From assembly GCF_020164475.1 (NCBI RefSeq), contig NZ_JAIQWX010000041.1, positions 1 to 44,500 of the forward strand: DNA of 44,500 bases. The letters run 5' to 3'. A model generated the notes under the pieces. That model did no database searches. It saw nothing but the letters and a program-made list of their open reading frames with translations, and was not told the origin of the DNA. Position 1 is the stretch's first letter. Each line of letters starts with the position of its first letter. This DNA comes from Pseudomonas sp. REP124 (lineage in GTDB: Bacteria; Pseudomonadota; Gammaproteobacteria; Pseudomonadales; Pseudomonadaceae). Shown here piece by piece: positions 1 to 9,700 of the stretch. Position numbers and translations under genes: made by a program.

Positions 1-5
1 ATGCC

Positions 6-29
6 TGTAGGAGCGAGGCTTGCCCGCGA
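6..29 (+). repeat. REP element, single copy
   Basis: TGTAGGAGCGAGGCTTGCCC followed by GCGA matches the short palindromic REP family that recurs throughout the window. It sits just past the stop of the DMT transporter gene. An almost identical copy ends the window at 44478-44500. Confidence 0.8.
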
Positions 30-39
30 ATAGGCCCTA

Positions 40-927
40 TCAGGCAACGCTAATCCTGCGACCCAACGCAGTGGTCCACCGCTCCGAAACAATCACCCCA
101 CCCAAGGTCAAAACCCCGCCCACCAGGTGATACACCGCCAACTGCTCGCGCAGTACCAGCGCCGCAATCAATGCCGTCATCACCGGCAGCAAATTGAAAA
201 ACAGCGTGGTCCGGCTCGGCCCCAGGCGCACCACCGCCTGCATCCACGCCAGCGGCGCGAGCATCGAGGCCAACAGGCACGCATACAGCACCAGCGGAAT
301 GTTCTGCGCTGTCAGGCCGGTTTTCGGCGAGATGACAAACAGCGGAAACAACACCAGCACCGCTACCAGGATCTGCAGATAAAGCAGCACCAACTTCGGC
401 AATTTCAGATGCCATTTTTTCAGCAAGGTGCTGTAGATCGCATAGGCCAGCGTGGCGATCAGCATCATCGCGTCGCCCAGGTTCACCCCGTGCTCCAGCA
501 ACACCGCGAGGCTGCCGGACGAAACCACCACCAGCACGCCGACCAACGACAGCACCGCGCCAACCAGCGCGCCGGCGGTCAGGCGCTGGCCGAGGCTGAT
601 GATCGCCATGGCCAGCGACATCAACGGCATCAGCGACAGGATGATCCCCATGTTGGTGGCCGAAGTCAGGCCGGCGGCGAAGTACGCCAGGCTCTGATAG
701 ACCGCCATGCCCAGCACCCCAAGGATGAACACCTTGCCAAGGTTGGGGCGAATCACCGCCCAATGGGCGATCACCGGTTTGAGCATGAAGGGGGTGAACA
801 GCAGTCCGGCGAGCAGCCAGCGGTAGAAACCGATCTCCGCGGGGAAGATCGATCCGGCCGACATTTTGGTGACTACCGTGTTGCCGGCCCAGATAAGGAT
901 GGCCAGCAGGGGATACGCGTATTGCAT
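40..927 (-). CDS. EamA/DMT family transporter
   Basis: This 295-residue inner-membrane protein of the drug/metabolite transporter superfamily probably exports a small metabolite or amino acid. It shows about ten hydrophobic segments in two homologous halves. The first begins MQYAYPLLAILIWAGNTVVT and carries the typical EamA pattern of W-x-N near the first helix. I chose the ATG at 925-927 because the protein then opens directly with the first membrane helix. A longer frame from 1026 adds a 33-residue polar leader that runs into the divergent gene. It is divergent from an AraC-type regulator starting at 1025, so a shared promoter in the 97-bp gap and control by that regulator are likely. Because the regulator is broken, control may be lost. 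Substrate unknown. Confidence 0.85.
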   Translation of the reverse strand: MQYAYPLLAILIWAGNTVVTKMSAGSIFPAEIGFYRWLLAGLLFTPFMLKPVIAHWAVIRPNLGKVFILGVLGMAVYQSLAYFAAGLTSATNMGIILSLMPLMSLAMAIISLGQRLTAGALVGAVLSLVGVLVVVSSGSLAVLLEHGVNLGDAMMLIATLAYAIYSTLLKKWHLKLPKLVLLYLQILVAVLVLFPLFVISPKTGLTAQNIPLVLYACLLASMLAPLAWMQAVVRLGPSRTTLFFNLLPVMTALIAALVLREQLAVYHLVGGVLTLGGVIVSERWTTALGRRISVA

Positions 928-1024
928 CGCAAAAAACCAGTAACGTTGATGAGGCGCGATTATCCCTTGTCCGATTACAGGCCTATACTTCGATCCAGAC
1001 AACCCGCCCCTGATTTCGGACAGC

Positions 1025-1781
1025 ATGACCAGCCAACACGTCGACCTTCTGAGCTTCAGTGAATTGCCCGCCCCGGTGTACTTCCGCTACGCCGATTTTG
1101 ACGCACACCGCTTTGCCTCACCCCATCGCCATCCCTGGGGCACCCTGGAATATGTGGCCCACGGCGTGCTGCACATGGAGATCGGCGGCAGCCGTTACTT
1201 GTCGCCGCCGCAGTACGCGGTGTGGGTGCCGCCCGAGACCGAGCACAGTTTTTACGTCAACGAACCGGTTAACTACCGCGCGGTTTGTCTGGCACCGTCG
1301 CTCTGCCACGACCTGCCGCCCCAGGCCTGTACGCTGGCCATCAACGACATTCTCAAGGCCATCCTCAAGGATTTCGCCGCCCGCGATGTAAAAGTGCCCG
1401 AGCGGGACGCGGATCGGCGCCTTGCCCAAGTGCTGGTGGATCAGTTGCAACAGGCGCCCATGCACGAGTGCTATCTGCCCTACGCGAGCAGTCCTGGCCT
1501 GCTGGGGATTCTTGAAGCCCTGCAGAACGAACCCGGGGATAACCGGCCGTTGGCGGATTGGGCGGCGCAGGTTCATGTGAGCGAACGCACCCTGGCGCGG
1601 CAATTTATCCGCGAGCTAGGCATGAGTTTCGGCGAGTGGCGCCAGCGCTTGCGCTTTTCAGGAAATCGCCTTCGACATGGGCTACAGCACAGGCTCGGCT
1701 TTTATCGCGATGTTTCAGCGTCAGGCCGGGTGCACGCCGGAGCAGTATCGACGCAGCCACCTGGACAGCAGGAAGGTGTAA
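1025..1781 (+). pseudogene. AraC-family regulator, disrupted by internal deletion
   Basis: The N-terminal part is a cupin-type AraC sensor region (HRHPWGTLEYVAHG, then VPPETEHSF). The first helix-turn-helix (LADWAAQVHVSERTLARQF) continues intact through FGEWRQRLRF at about 1658. The C-terminal helix-turn-helix then appears in another reading frame from 1659: QEIAFDMGYSTGSAFIAMFQ and CTPEQYRRSH, ending at the TAA at 1779-1781. The roughly 13 residues normally joining these blocks are missing. This fits a deletion of about 38 bp that also shifts frame. The original frame runs on to 1849 as meaningless sequence. The product would lack the second DNA-binding helix-turn-helix, so it is probably non-functional as an activator. 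Its likely former target is the divergent DMT transporter. Confidence 0.85.
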
Positions 1782-1845
1782 CAGGCTTTGTCTACACTCC
1801 AGAACATGGCCGTCCCCCTCGGTGCGGCGACAAGGAGAAAACTCC

Positions 1846-2151
1846 ATGAAGATGCTGCGTGTCCCTTTGTTGATGATCGGGTTGCTGCTCTGCTCTCAGG
1901 GCTTCGCCGCCACTGAACAACAGAACAAGATGACCACCTGCAACGCCGACGCCACCGCAAAAAGCCTCAAGGGCGACGAGCGCAAAGCCTTCATGAGCAA
2001 TTGCCTCAAAGCGGCGCCGGCAGCCAACGACGCCAAGGCACTGACTCCGCAGCAGGAAAAAATGAAAACCTGCAACGCCGACGCCGCGACCAAGGCTCTC
2101 AAGGGCGATGAGCGCAAGGCGTTCATGAGTGATTGCCTCAAGAAAAAATAA
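1846..2151 (+). CDS. psiF: PsiF repeat family periplasmic protein
   Basis: This 101-residue secreted protein has an N-terminal signal peptide (MKMLRVPLLMIGLLLCSQGF, cleavage near AFA/ATEQQ). Two tandem PsiF repeats follow, each with the pattern KMxTCNADAxxKxLKGDERK then AFMSxCLK, so each has a pair of cysteines. E. coli PsiF is phosphate-starvation inducible and its biochemical role is unknown. A good ribosome site (AAGGAG, 1832-1837) precedes the ATG. No pho box was identified upstream, partly because the upstream sequence is the 3' end of the broken regulator gene. A REP pair follows. Confidence 0.85.
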   Translation: MKMLRVPLLMIGLLLCSQGFAATEQQNKMTTCNADATAKSLKGDERKAFMSNCLKAAPAANDAKALTPQQEKMKTCNADAATKALKGDERKAFMSDCLKKK

Positions 2152-2174
2152 TCTTCGGGGTTTGCACAGGCCAG

Positions 2175-2264
2175 TGTGGGAGCGGGCTTGCTCGCGAAGG
2201 CGGTGTATCAGTCGCCATCAATGTTGGCTGACACTCCGTATTCGCGAGCAAGCCCGCTCCCACA
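2175..2264. repeat. REP doublet (REPIN), inward-facing
   Basis: A REP core at 2175-2197 is repeated in inverted orientation at 2242-2264 with a 44-bp loop. The whole could fold into one long hairpin. It lies between psiF and the AI-2E family gene and may act as a transcription-attenuating or mRNA-stabilising structure. Confidence 0.9.
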
Positions 2265-2389
2265 TTGATCTGTGTGCATGCCTGAATGTGCGTGAGCCCC
2301 CGACCAAGGTCGCCCCACACAATCCCTAGTGCTGTCACCGGAACGCTGGCAGACTGCCAATCCTTTTACGCTGTTCGTTTTGAGGCTGT

Positions 2390-3403
2390 ATGCCAACGTT
2401 TTCTCAACGTCATGTATTGCTGGTGATCAGCTGGATCATCATTTTTGGCGGGCTGCTGCTGGTGATCCCCCTGCGCTTGTTGCCCAGCCTGCTGGCCGGG
2501 TTGCTGGTGTTCGAGCTGGTCAACATGCTCACCCCGCAATTGCAGCGGCTGATCGAAGGCCGGCGTGCGCGCTGGCTGGCGGTGGCGTTGCTGGGGACTT
2601 TGGTGGTCAGTGTGCTGACCCTGATCTTCGCCGGCGCCTTCAGCTTCCTGCTGCACGAGGCGGAAAACCCCGGCGCATCCCTGGACAAGTTCATGCACGT
2701 GGTCGACCGCGCACGCAGTCAGTTGCCGCCGTTCATCGACGCCTACCTGCCGGCCAGCGCCGCGGAATTCCGGGTGGCGATCGGCGAGTGGATGAGCAAG
2801 CATCTGAGCGATTTGCAACTGGTGGGCAAGGACGTGGCGCACATGTTCGTGACGCTGCTGATCGGCATGGTGCTCGGCGCGATCATCGCCCTGCAGCGCG
2901 TGCCGGACCTGACCAAACGCAAGCCGCTGGCCGCCGCGTTGTTCGACCGCCTGCACCTGCTGGTCCAGGCCTTTCGCAACATCGTCTTCGCGCAGATCAA
3001 GATTTCCCTGCTCAACACCGCTTTCACCGGGATCTTCCTGGCGGTGGTGCTGCCGATGTTCGGCATCAAGCTGCCGCTGACCAAGACCCTGATCGTCCTG
3101 ACCTTCCTTCTCGGCCTGCTGCCGGTGATCGGCAACCTGATGTCCAACACCCTGATCACCATCGTCGGCCTCTCGCTGTCGATCTGGGTGGCGGTGGCGG
3201 CGCTGGGTTACCTGATCGTGATCCACAAGGTCGAATACTTCCTCAACGCGCGCATCGTCGGCGGGCAGATCAGTGCCAAGTCGTGGGAGTTGCTGCTGGC
3301 GATGCTGGTGTTCGAAGCGGCGTTCGGCTTGCCGGGGGTGGTGGCGGGGCCGATTTACTATGCTTATTTGAAGAGTGAGTTGAAGCAGGTGGGGATGGTT
3401 TGA
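2390..3403 (+). CDS. AI-2E family transporter (membrane protein)
   Basis: This 337-residue integral membrane protein has paired hydrophobic helices at the N-terminus (VLLVISWIIIFGGLLLVIPL, LLPSLLAGLLVFELVNML), a soluble middle region (about residues 90-150), and a C-terminal block of membrane helices. The family signature appears in LLGLLPVIGNLMSNTLITIV and the closing FGLPGVVAGPIYYAYLK. The superfamily (UPF0118, TqsA/YdiK/PerM relatives) includes exporters and ion antiporters. The AI-2 name does not prove a signalling role, and Pseudomonas generally lacks LuxS. The stand-alone gene is bounded by REP pairs on both sides. Confidence 0.85.
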   Translation: MPTFSQRHVLLVISWIIIFGGLLLVIPLRLLPSLLAGLLVFELVNMLTPQLQRLIEGRRARWLAVALLGTLVVSVLTLIFAGAFSFLLHEAENPGASLDKFMHVVDRARSQLPPFIDAYLPASAAEFRVAIGEWMSKHLSDLQLVGKDVAHMFVTLLIGMVLGAIIALQRVPDLTKRKPLAAALFDRLHLLVQAFRNIVFAQIKISLLNTAFTGIFLAVVLPMFGIKLPLTKTLIVLTFLLGLLPVIGNLMSNTLITIVGLSLSIWVAVAALGYLIVIHKVEYFLNARIVGGQISAKSWELLLAMLVFEAAFGLPGVVAGPIYYAYLKSELKQVGMV

Positions 3404-3436
3404 TCAGGCAGATTTCCATTGCCTGACAGGGCCTCA

Positions 3437-3523
3437 TCGCGGGCAAGCCCGCTCCCACAGGTTTTGTGTCTGCCACAGATTTGTGATCGACGCTGAAACT
3501 TGTGGGAGCGGGCTTGCCCGCGA
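3437..3523. repeat. REP doublet, outward-facing
   Basis: An inverted REP core at 3437-3459 and a forward core at 3501-3523 lie between the convergent 3' ends of the AI-2E family gene and the Hsp70-like gene. The arrangement could form a bidirectional transcription-end structure. Confidence 0.9.
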
Positions 3524-3544
3524 TGAATACAACTCGGTTCCGGA

Positions 3545-4819
3545 TCAGTCCATGGTGCCGTAGCGCTTCGCCGCCTCAATCGCCAGACCGCTACCAATAC
3601 TGCCGAAGATATTCCCTTCCACATGCCGCGCATTCGGCAACATCGCCGACACGCTGTTACGCAGCGCCGGAATCCCGCTCGAACCGCCGGTGAAGAACAC
3701 CGTATCCACCTGATCGAGTCCGACATTGGCGTCTGCCAGCAACTGGCTGACGCTGTTGCGCACGCGCTCCAGCAGGTTGTCGATGGCCGATTCGAACAGT
3801 GCGCGGCTCAGGTCCACGCTCAGGCCCGGCTCGATGCGGTCCAGCGGCACCTGACGGACGTCGGAGTAGGTCAGCTCGATCTTGGTTTCTTCCACCAGCA
3901 TCGCCAGCCAGTGCCCGGCGCGCTGTTCGATCAGCTTGAACAGGCGATCGATGCCGCCGGTGTCTTCGATGTCGTAGCGCATGCTGCCCAAGGCCAGTTG
4001 CGACTTCTGCGAGTAAACCGAGTTGATGGTGTGCCAGGTCGCCAGGTTCATGTGGTGGCTGGTGGGCATGAAGGCGCCGCTCTTCATCCGGCTGCCGTAG
4101 CCGAACAGCGGCATCAGGCCTTGCAGGCTCAGTTGCTTGTCGAAGTCGGTACCGCCGATGTGCACGCCGCCGGTGGCCAGGATGTCGTCCTGACGGTTGG
4201 CCACGGTCCGACGCTCGGGCGACAGGCGCACCAGCGAGAAGTCGGACGTACCACCGCCGATGTCGACGATCAGGACCAACTCTTCCTTTTCGATAGTCGA
4301 CTCATAGTCGAATGCCGCCGCAATCGGTTCGTACTGAAACGAGACTTCCTTGAAGCCGATCTTGCGCGCCACTTCCACCAGAGTGTCTTCGGCTTCCTTG
4401 TCGGCGACCGGGTCCTCGTCGACGAAAAACACCGGACGACCCAGCACCACTTCCTCGAATTCCCGACCGGCGGTGGCTTCGGCGCGGCTCTTGAGCTGGC
4501 CGATGAACAGGCCGAGCAGGTCCTTGAACGGCATGGCCGTGCCCAGAACGCTGGTGTCGTGCTTGATCAGCTTGGAACCCAACAGACTCTTGAGCGAGCG
4601 CATCAGGCGGCCTTCGTAACCTTCCAGGTACTCGTGCAGCGCCAGACGGCCGTAGACCGGGCGGCGTTCTTCGAGGTTGAAGAAGACCACCGACGGCAGG
4701 GTGATCTTGTCATCCTCCAGCGCAATCAGCGTTTCCATGCCGGGGCGCAGCCAGCCGACGGTGGAGTTGGACGTGCCGAAGTCGATACCGCAGGCACGGG
4801 CTGGAGAGGCGTTTTTCAT
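3545..4819 (-). CDS. yegD: Hsp70-family chaperone, YegD-like
   Basis: This 424-residue protein is the size of an Hsp70/actin-type ATPase domain alone and lacks the substrate-binding domain of DnaK. It opens with the phosphate-1 loop GIDFGTSNSTVGW. It has the phosphate-2 motif VDIGGGTSDFSLVRL near residue 200 and the adenosine motif FFTGGSSGIPALRNSV near the end. All nucleotide-binding elements are intact, so ATP binding is expected. E. coli YegD is its best-known relative, and its client is not defined. It is transcribed divergently from the CbpA-CbpM operon, so the two chaperone units share a 297-bp intergenic region. Confidence 0.88.
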   Translation of the reverse strand: MKNASPARACGIDFGTSNSTVGWLRPGMETLIALEDDKITLPSVVFFNLEERRPVYGRLALHEYLEGYEGRLMRSLKSLLGSKLIKHDTSVLGTAMPFKDLLGLFIGQLKSRAEATAGREFEEVVLGRPVFFVDEDPVADKEAEDTLVEVARKIGFKEVSFQYEPIAAAFDYESTIEKEELVLIVDIGGGTSDFSLVRLSPERRTVANRQDDILATGGVHIGGTDFDKQLSLQGLMPLFGYGSRMKSGAFMPTSHHMNLATWHTINSVYSQKSQLALGSMRYDIEDTGGIDRLFKLIEQRAGHWLAMLVEETKIELTYSDVRQVPLDRIEPGLSVDLSRALFESAIDNLLERVRNSVSQLLADANVGLDQVDTVFFTGGSSGIPALRNSVSAMLPNARHVEGNIFGSIGSGLAIEAAKRYGTMD

Positions 4820-4915
4820 GTCTTTCAGGTTCCGGTTAAAAAACGGCCGCGCAGTGTATGTCAGTGCGGCGCAGAATCGAAGGCCGGTTATCCGCTAAAT
4901 CTTGCCGTTCAATGC

Positions 4916-4942
4916 CTTGAAAGATGTGCCATCACCCCCAAA
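4916..4942 (+). promoter_or_regulatory. Candidate heat-shock (sigma-32) promoter for cbpA
   Basis: CTTGAAA at 4916-4922, a 13-bp spacer, then CCCCAAA at 4936-4942. This matches the sigma-32 consensus CTTGAAA-N11-16-CCCCATNT closely at the -35 and partly at the -10. It points towards cbpA and would give a leader of about 165 nt. Inference from consensus only. Confidence 0.45.
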
Positions 4943-5116
4943 CTACCCTGCATCAACCGGACAGCCGCGGGATGAACGCAAGTCACCCCGCCCGCTGCCG
5001 ATAAACTTCTGATGCGCTACCCGGTCACAATCCTGAGATCGGTCAACTTCCATGCGGCCAACAGGCGCATGCTGTGGCAGGTGGCGCGATTTCGATAACG
5101 GATGGTGATTCCCGCG

Positions 5117-6058
5117 ATGGACTTCAAAGACTATTACAAGATACTCGGTGTGGAGCCGACAGCCGACGACAAGGCGATCAAGGCGGCCTATCGCAAGCTG
5201 GCGCGCAAATACCACCCCGACGTCAGCAAGGAAAAGGACGCCGAAGCCAAGTTCAAGGACGCCTCGGAAGCCTATGAGGCGCTGAAAAGCGCCGACAAGC
5301 GCGCCGAGTACGACGACCTGCGCAAATACGGCCAGCATGGTCAGCCGTTCCAAGGTCCACCGGGCTGGCAGAGCCGTGGAGGTTTTGGTGGCGGCCAGGA
5401 CACCGGCGATTTTTCCGACTTCTTCAGTTCGATCTTCGGCAACCGTGGCCCGGGCTTCGGTGGTGGCGAGTCGCGCCGCAGCACTGGCCGTCGTGGCCAG
5501 GACGTAGAAATGGAGTTGGGGGTGTTCCTTGAGGAAACCCTGTCGAACGAATCGAAGAAGGTCACCTTCCAGGTCCCGCAATACAACGCGGCCGGCCAGC
5601 ACGTCAGCAACACGCCAAAAAGCCTGAACGTGAAGATTCCGGCCGGCGTGACCGACGGTGAGCGCATCCGCCTCAAAGGGCAGGGCGCGCCGGGCATCGG
5701 TGGCGGCGCCAATGGCGACCTGTACCTGACCATTCGTTTCGCGCCGCACCCGAAATTCGACGTCGAAGGCGAAAACCTGATTATCACCCTGCCGCTGGCC
5801 CCATGGGAGCTGGCGCTGGGCACCGAGGTTGCGGTGCCGACCCTGACCGGCAAGATCAACCTCAAGGTCCCGGCCGGCAGCCAGAACGGCCAGCGCATGC
5901 GCGCCAAGGGCCATGGCCTGTCGAACAAGGCAGGTGAGCGTGGTTACCTGTTCGTGCAATTGAAGGCAGTGATGCCGAAGAAATCGGACGACGAGATCAA
6001 GGCCCTGTGGCAGGAGCTGGCGAAGAAAGCCGCGTTCGATCCGAGAGAGAATTTCTGA
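5117..6058 (+). CDS. cbpA: CbpA, curved-DNA-binding DnaJ-type co-chaperone
   Basis: This 313-residue type II J-protein begins [20 protein letters not shown] with a full J domain (residues 1-70) and the essential HPD tripeptide in [11 protein letters not shown] Gly/Phe-rich linker ([20 protein letters not shown]) follows, then two C-terminal beta domains ([18 protein letters not shown] and [18 protein letters not shown]) with no zinc-finger cysteines. I chose the ATG at 5117 over an upstream in-frame ATG at 5102 because the family starts here. CbpA stimulates DnaK and binds curved DNA in the nucleoid. cbpM starts 24 bp downstream in the same transcript. Confidence 0.93.
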   Translation: MDFKDYYKILGVEPTADDKAIKAAYRKLARKYHPDVSKEKDAEAKFKDASEAYEALKSADKRAEYDDLRKYGQHGQPFQGPPGWQSRGGFGGGQDTGDFSDFFSSIFGNRGPGFGGGESRRSTGRRGQDVEMELGVFLEETLSNESKKVTFQVPQYNAAGQHVSNTPKSLNVKIPAGVTDGERIRLKGQGAPGIGGGANGDLYLTIRFAPHPKFDVEGENLIITLPLAPWELALGTEVAVPTLTGKINLKVPAGSQNGQRMRAKGHGLSNKAGERGYLFVQLKAVMPKKSDDEIKALWQELAKKAAFDPRENF

Positions 6059-6082
6059 TTTGCAAGCAAGGAGTCAGTGACT

Positions 6083-6388
6083 ATGAGCAGTCCCCTGATC
6101 GTTGAACTGAGCATGACCGAATTCTGTGAGGCGACCGACCTGTCGGACGTCTACGTCATCGAAATCGTCGAGCACGGCATCCTCGAACCTCAGGGCTCCG
6201 TGCCAAAGGACTGGCGTTTCACCGACTACGAACTGACCCTGGCCAAACGCGCCGCCAAACTGCGCCACGACCTGGAACTGGACTGGGAAGGCGTCGCCCT
6301 GGCGCTGGACTTGCTGGAAGAGGTCCAGCTGCTACGGGCGGAGAACCGGATGCTCAAGCAGCGGTTGGGGCGGTTGGTGGTGGAGTGA
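6083..6388 (+). CDS. cbpM: CbpM, modulator of CbpA
   Basis: This 101-residue soluble protein is of MerR-like helix-turn-helix fold. The N-terminal part (MTEFCEATDLSDVYVIEIVE, HGILEPQG) matches CbpM, and the C-terminal helix (ELDWEGVALALDLLEEVQLL then ENRMLKQRLGRLVVE) is a coiled-coil-like arm. CbpM binds the J domain of CbpA and blocks both DnaK stimulation and DNA binding. AAGGAG at 6068-6073 is nine bases before the ATG at 6083 and too close to the in-frame GTG at 6077, so I chose the ATG. Confidence 0.9.
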   Translation: MSSPLIVELSMTEFCEATDLSDVYVIEIVEHGILEPQGSVPKDWRFTDYELTLAKRAAKLRHDLELDWEGVALALDLLEEVQLLRAENRMLKQRLGRLVVE

Positions 6389-6410
6389 TCGCGATGCCAG
6401 CAGTGCGTGC

Positions 6411-6684
6411 AGTTTGATCTGCGTCGTGCGCAGGTGTTGTGGTCACTGAGCATCCCCTGTGGGAGCGGGCTTGCCCGCGATGGCGTCAGGTCAGCCAGCA
6501 TCAATGTTGAATGTACCGGCCTCTTCGCGGGCAAGCCCGCTCCCACAGTTTGATCTGCGTCGTGCGCAGGTTTTGTAGTCACTGAGCATCCCCCTGTGGG
6601 AGCGGGCTTGCTCGCGAATGCGGTGTATCAGTCGCCATTGATGCTGGCTGACCCACTGCTTTCGCGAGCAAGCCCGCTCCCACA
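6411..6684. repeat. Tandemly duplicated REP doublet
   Basis: The stretch 6389-6790 has no gene. It holds two inward-facing REP pairs (6458-6480 with 6525-6547, and 6595-6617 with 6662-6684). The 47 bp before each pair is nearly identical (AGTTTGATCTGCGTCGTGCG at 6411 and again at 6547), giving a 136-bp period. The loops between the paired REPs have diverged. Downstream, TTGATC at 6701 and TATTTA at 6723 with a 16-bp spacer could be a weak promoter for the large gene at 6791. Confidence 0.85.
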
Positions 6685-6790
6685 GGTTTTTGTGTCGGCT
6701 TTGATCGTTCCCTCGCGATAGATATTTAGGTTTTTTTCCACAGGTCGCTCGATAGGCTGATGGCCCACTATCAGTCACGGATGACTTGTC

Positions 6791-9700
6791 ATGCCCGATT
6801 CAAAGACACCCGCTTCCACCCCAGAAGGCTCGTTCGACGCAGACTTCAGAGGTGTTCATTACGACTTTCTCAAGGACCGCATTCCCGACTGGTTCACCCA
6901 GGCTTCCACGCGACGCCAGACGGTGATGAGCGCCTATGATCTGCAACTGCCTGCCTGGTACCTCAAGGCCACGCCCGGGCAGAAAAAGACCCTCGCTGAC
7001 ACCCACAAGCGCTACCGCGAAACCCTGAACAAGGTCGATACCCGACTGTGCGGTATCAAGGGGGTTTTCGAGTTCGCCGAGCAGCCGCTCAAAGAGGCGA
7101 TCAAAGCGAAGTTCAAGCTCGACCTGGACGTAAAAAATACCTTCTTCGCCCGCAAATACGGCTTCAAGGGCCGTGATGATTTCTTTGGTTTCTTCGTCTT
7201 CGACCAGGAACCCGACCAGAGCCTGCGCTACGAGTATCGCGGCACCTCGCTGCTGGAGGCGGCACTGGCCAACTTCACGCCTGAAGAAGCCAAACCCCAG
7301 CCTTGCAACAACTGCCAGATCATCACCACCTGGAACAGCTACGACGGTGACGTACTGCCCACCTTCGAGGCGATCAACTCCCAGGCCATCGCCATCGCGC
7401 CTCACGAGTTCGCCGAGCTTTGCCGGACCCTCGACCTGGGCGCGCAGTACCAGAAACACATCAAGGACATCCTCGAACCCAAGACCGACAGCGAGCGCAA
7501 AGCGCTGGAACAGGCACTGGACGAACACCAGAAACAACAGCTGGCCATGACCACCGAAACCGCCCACCAGCAGTCAGACGTCAGCACCAGCGCCTACCAG
7601 ATGCTGCAACAGCTGATCGGCAACCAGCGCCGCATCACCCTCGATGGGCAGCCAGTGGTGTACTCGACCCTGAAAGTCTTCGGCATCGATCTGGTCGGCC
7701 CGCTGCTGATCGGCCCGGACCGCGCCAGCGCTGACCAGACCCGGCGCGTGGTGGCGTACCTGCCCAACGACCCACAGCAACCCTTCAAGGAATACGCCTC
7801 CCGCGGCGAGTTCATGGCCGAGCTGCGGAGCCGCCTGCACAACGCCGATTTCCGGCGTTACTTCAGCCAGTTCGTACCCATGCGCCAGCAGGGCGTGTTC
7901 GTCAGCGAGCTGAGCAAGCGCTACAACACCACCAGCGTCGACACGCAGGCGGATTATCCGCTTCAGGCCGACCCCGCCCGACTGCCCATGGAAGAAACCC
8001 TCATCGAAGGCGATCTCTGGCAGCAACTGCGCCAGGACTCGATCAGCAAAACCTACAACGATGCACGGGTGGTTGCGGTCCCCACCGAGGACGAAGACCG
8101 CGAGGCTCGCGCGCAGAGGCTGCAGAGCTATCTGGACGCCGCCAACAGCGTGCTCAACCTGGCGGCCTTCGTCGTGCCCGGCCTGGGTCCTATCATGATG
8201 ACCATCGGCGCCGCGCAAATGTGCGATGACGTGTTCGAGGGCATCGAAGCTTTCGAGCAGGGCGAGATCAAGGAAATGTGGGCCCACCTGGCCAGCGTTG
8301 CGCTGAATGTCGGCTTTGTCGGCACGGGCGCGGCGGTGCTGCCCAAGGTTCAGCTGTCGAGCGTGGTGGATACGCTCAAACCCGTCACCCTCGCCAACGG
8401 CCAGCAGAAACTGTGGAATCCGGACATCACTTCCTATCGATCTTCCATCACCCTCGCGCCCGAATCCGAGGCTGATGAATGGGGCCTGCATACCCACGAA
8501 GGGCAGAGGCTGCTGCGTGTGGACGGCGATCACTATGAGGTGGAGCAAAACCCGGCCACCGAGCGCTTCAGGATCAAACACCCGACCCGTCCCGACGCCT
8601 ATTCGCCGGAGCTTGTGCATAACCGGCAAGGCGCCTGGCACCACGAGGGCGAAAACCCGCAGACCTGGGACGGCCCGAAACTGATGCGTCGGTTGGGTCC
8701 GCTGGCGGAAGGTTTCAGCGACGCCGAGCTGGAACACATCCGCCAAACCAGCGGCATCGACAACGACGTGCTGCGCCGAATGCACGCCCAGGGCGAGTCC
8801 ATTCCGGCGATCCTGCTGGAAACCCTGAAGAAGTTCAGGGCCTATGCCGATGCGGTGAAAATTTCCCAGGGCTCCGCCAAGGGCCAGCTCTCCGGATATC
8901 TCGCACCGTTGGCGGTCGAGTTGCCGGGCTGGCCGGCCAACAAGGCGATTGAGGTGTTCACCGAAGATGATCTGGCCGGACCTTCGATCCGTTACGGCAA
9001 CCCGGACGCTGCCGCAAAGGACGTCCTCAAGGTCACCCGCCAGGATCTGCTGGAGGGCCGAGTGCCTGAACGTATCGTTGCATTCCTCAGCGAAGCGGAA
9101 ATCAAGGCGCTGTTGCCCAATTACACCCCGCGCACCCCGGCAGAACGGGCTGGCGCCGTGCAGCAGCAACTGCAGGCGCACGCCGCCCGCGAAAGGCTGC
9201 GGTTGACCCAGAGCATCTATGCCGAACAGCAGAAATCCTCCGATCCGGCCGTGGCCGTTGTGCAGCGCGACTTCAGCGGCCTGCCGACCTCGATGGTCCG
9301 GGAGCTGCTGGCCGACGCCACGCCCGCCGAGCGCCTGAGGCTGGAAACCGAGAAGCGCGTGCCCCTGCGCATCGCCGAGGGCGCGCGCCGCTTGCAGCAA
9401 CAACTTCGCCTGACCCGCGCCTACGAAGGTTTGCATCTGGAGGCGCTGGCCAACGCCGACACCGAAACCCTGGTGCTCAATTCACTGCCCGCCTTGCCGG
9501 GCTGGACCAACGATCTGCGCATTGAAGTCCGCGAAGGTGGGCTCGAAGGCAAGCTGCGCGCCAGTGTCGGTGCGCCGGATGCCAGCGAGCGCAAGGTGCT
9601 GGTGCGCGATGCCGACGGTCGCTATGAGACGCGCAACGACCGCGATGAACACCTGCATGGCAGCGACGATTTGTTCAACTCGATCCAGCACGCCTTGCCC

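Noticed and set aside
6411..6684. CRISPR-like array
   Set aside because: The repeats alternate in orientation and are REP doublets with unequal gaps; there are no direct repeats with uniform spacers and no cas genes.
7574..9436. Long open frame (about 620 codons) on the minus strand inside the giant effector gene
   Set aside because: It is a mirror of the high-GC codon pattern of the plus-strand gene. The translation is rich in Arg/Gly/His/Gln without recognisable motifs, while the plus strand carries clear LRR and NEL signatures.
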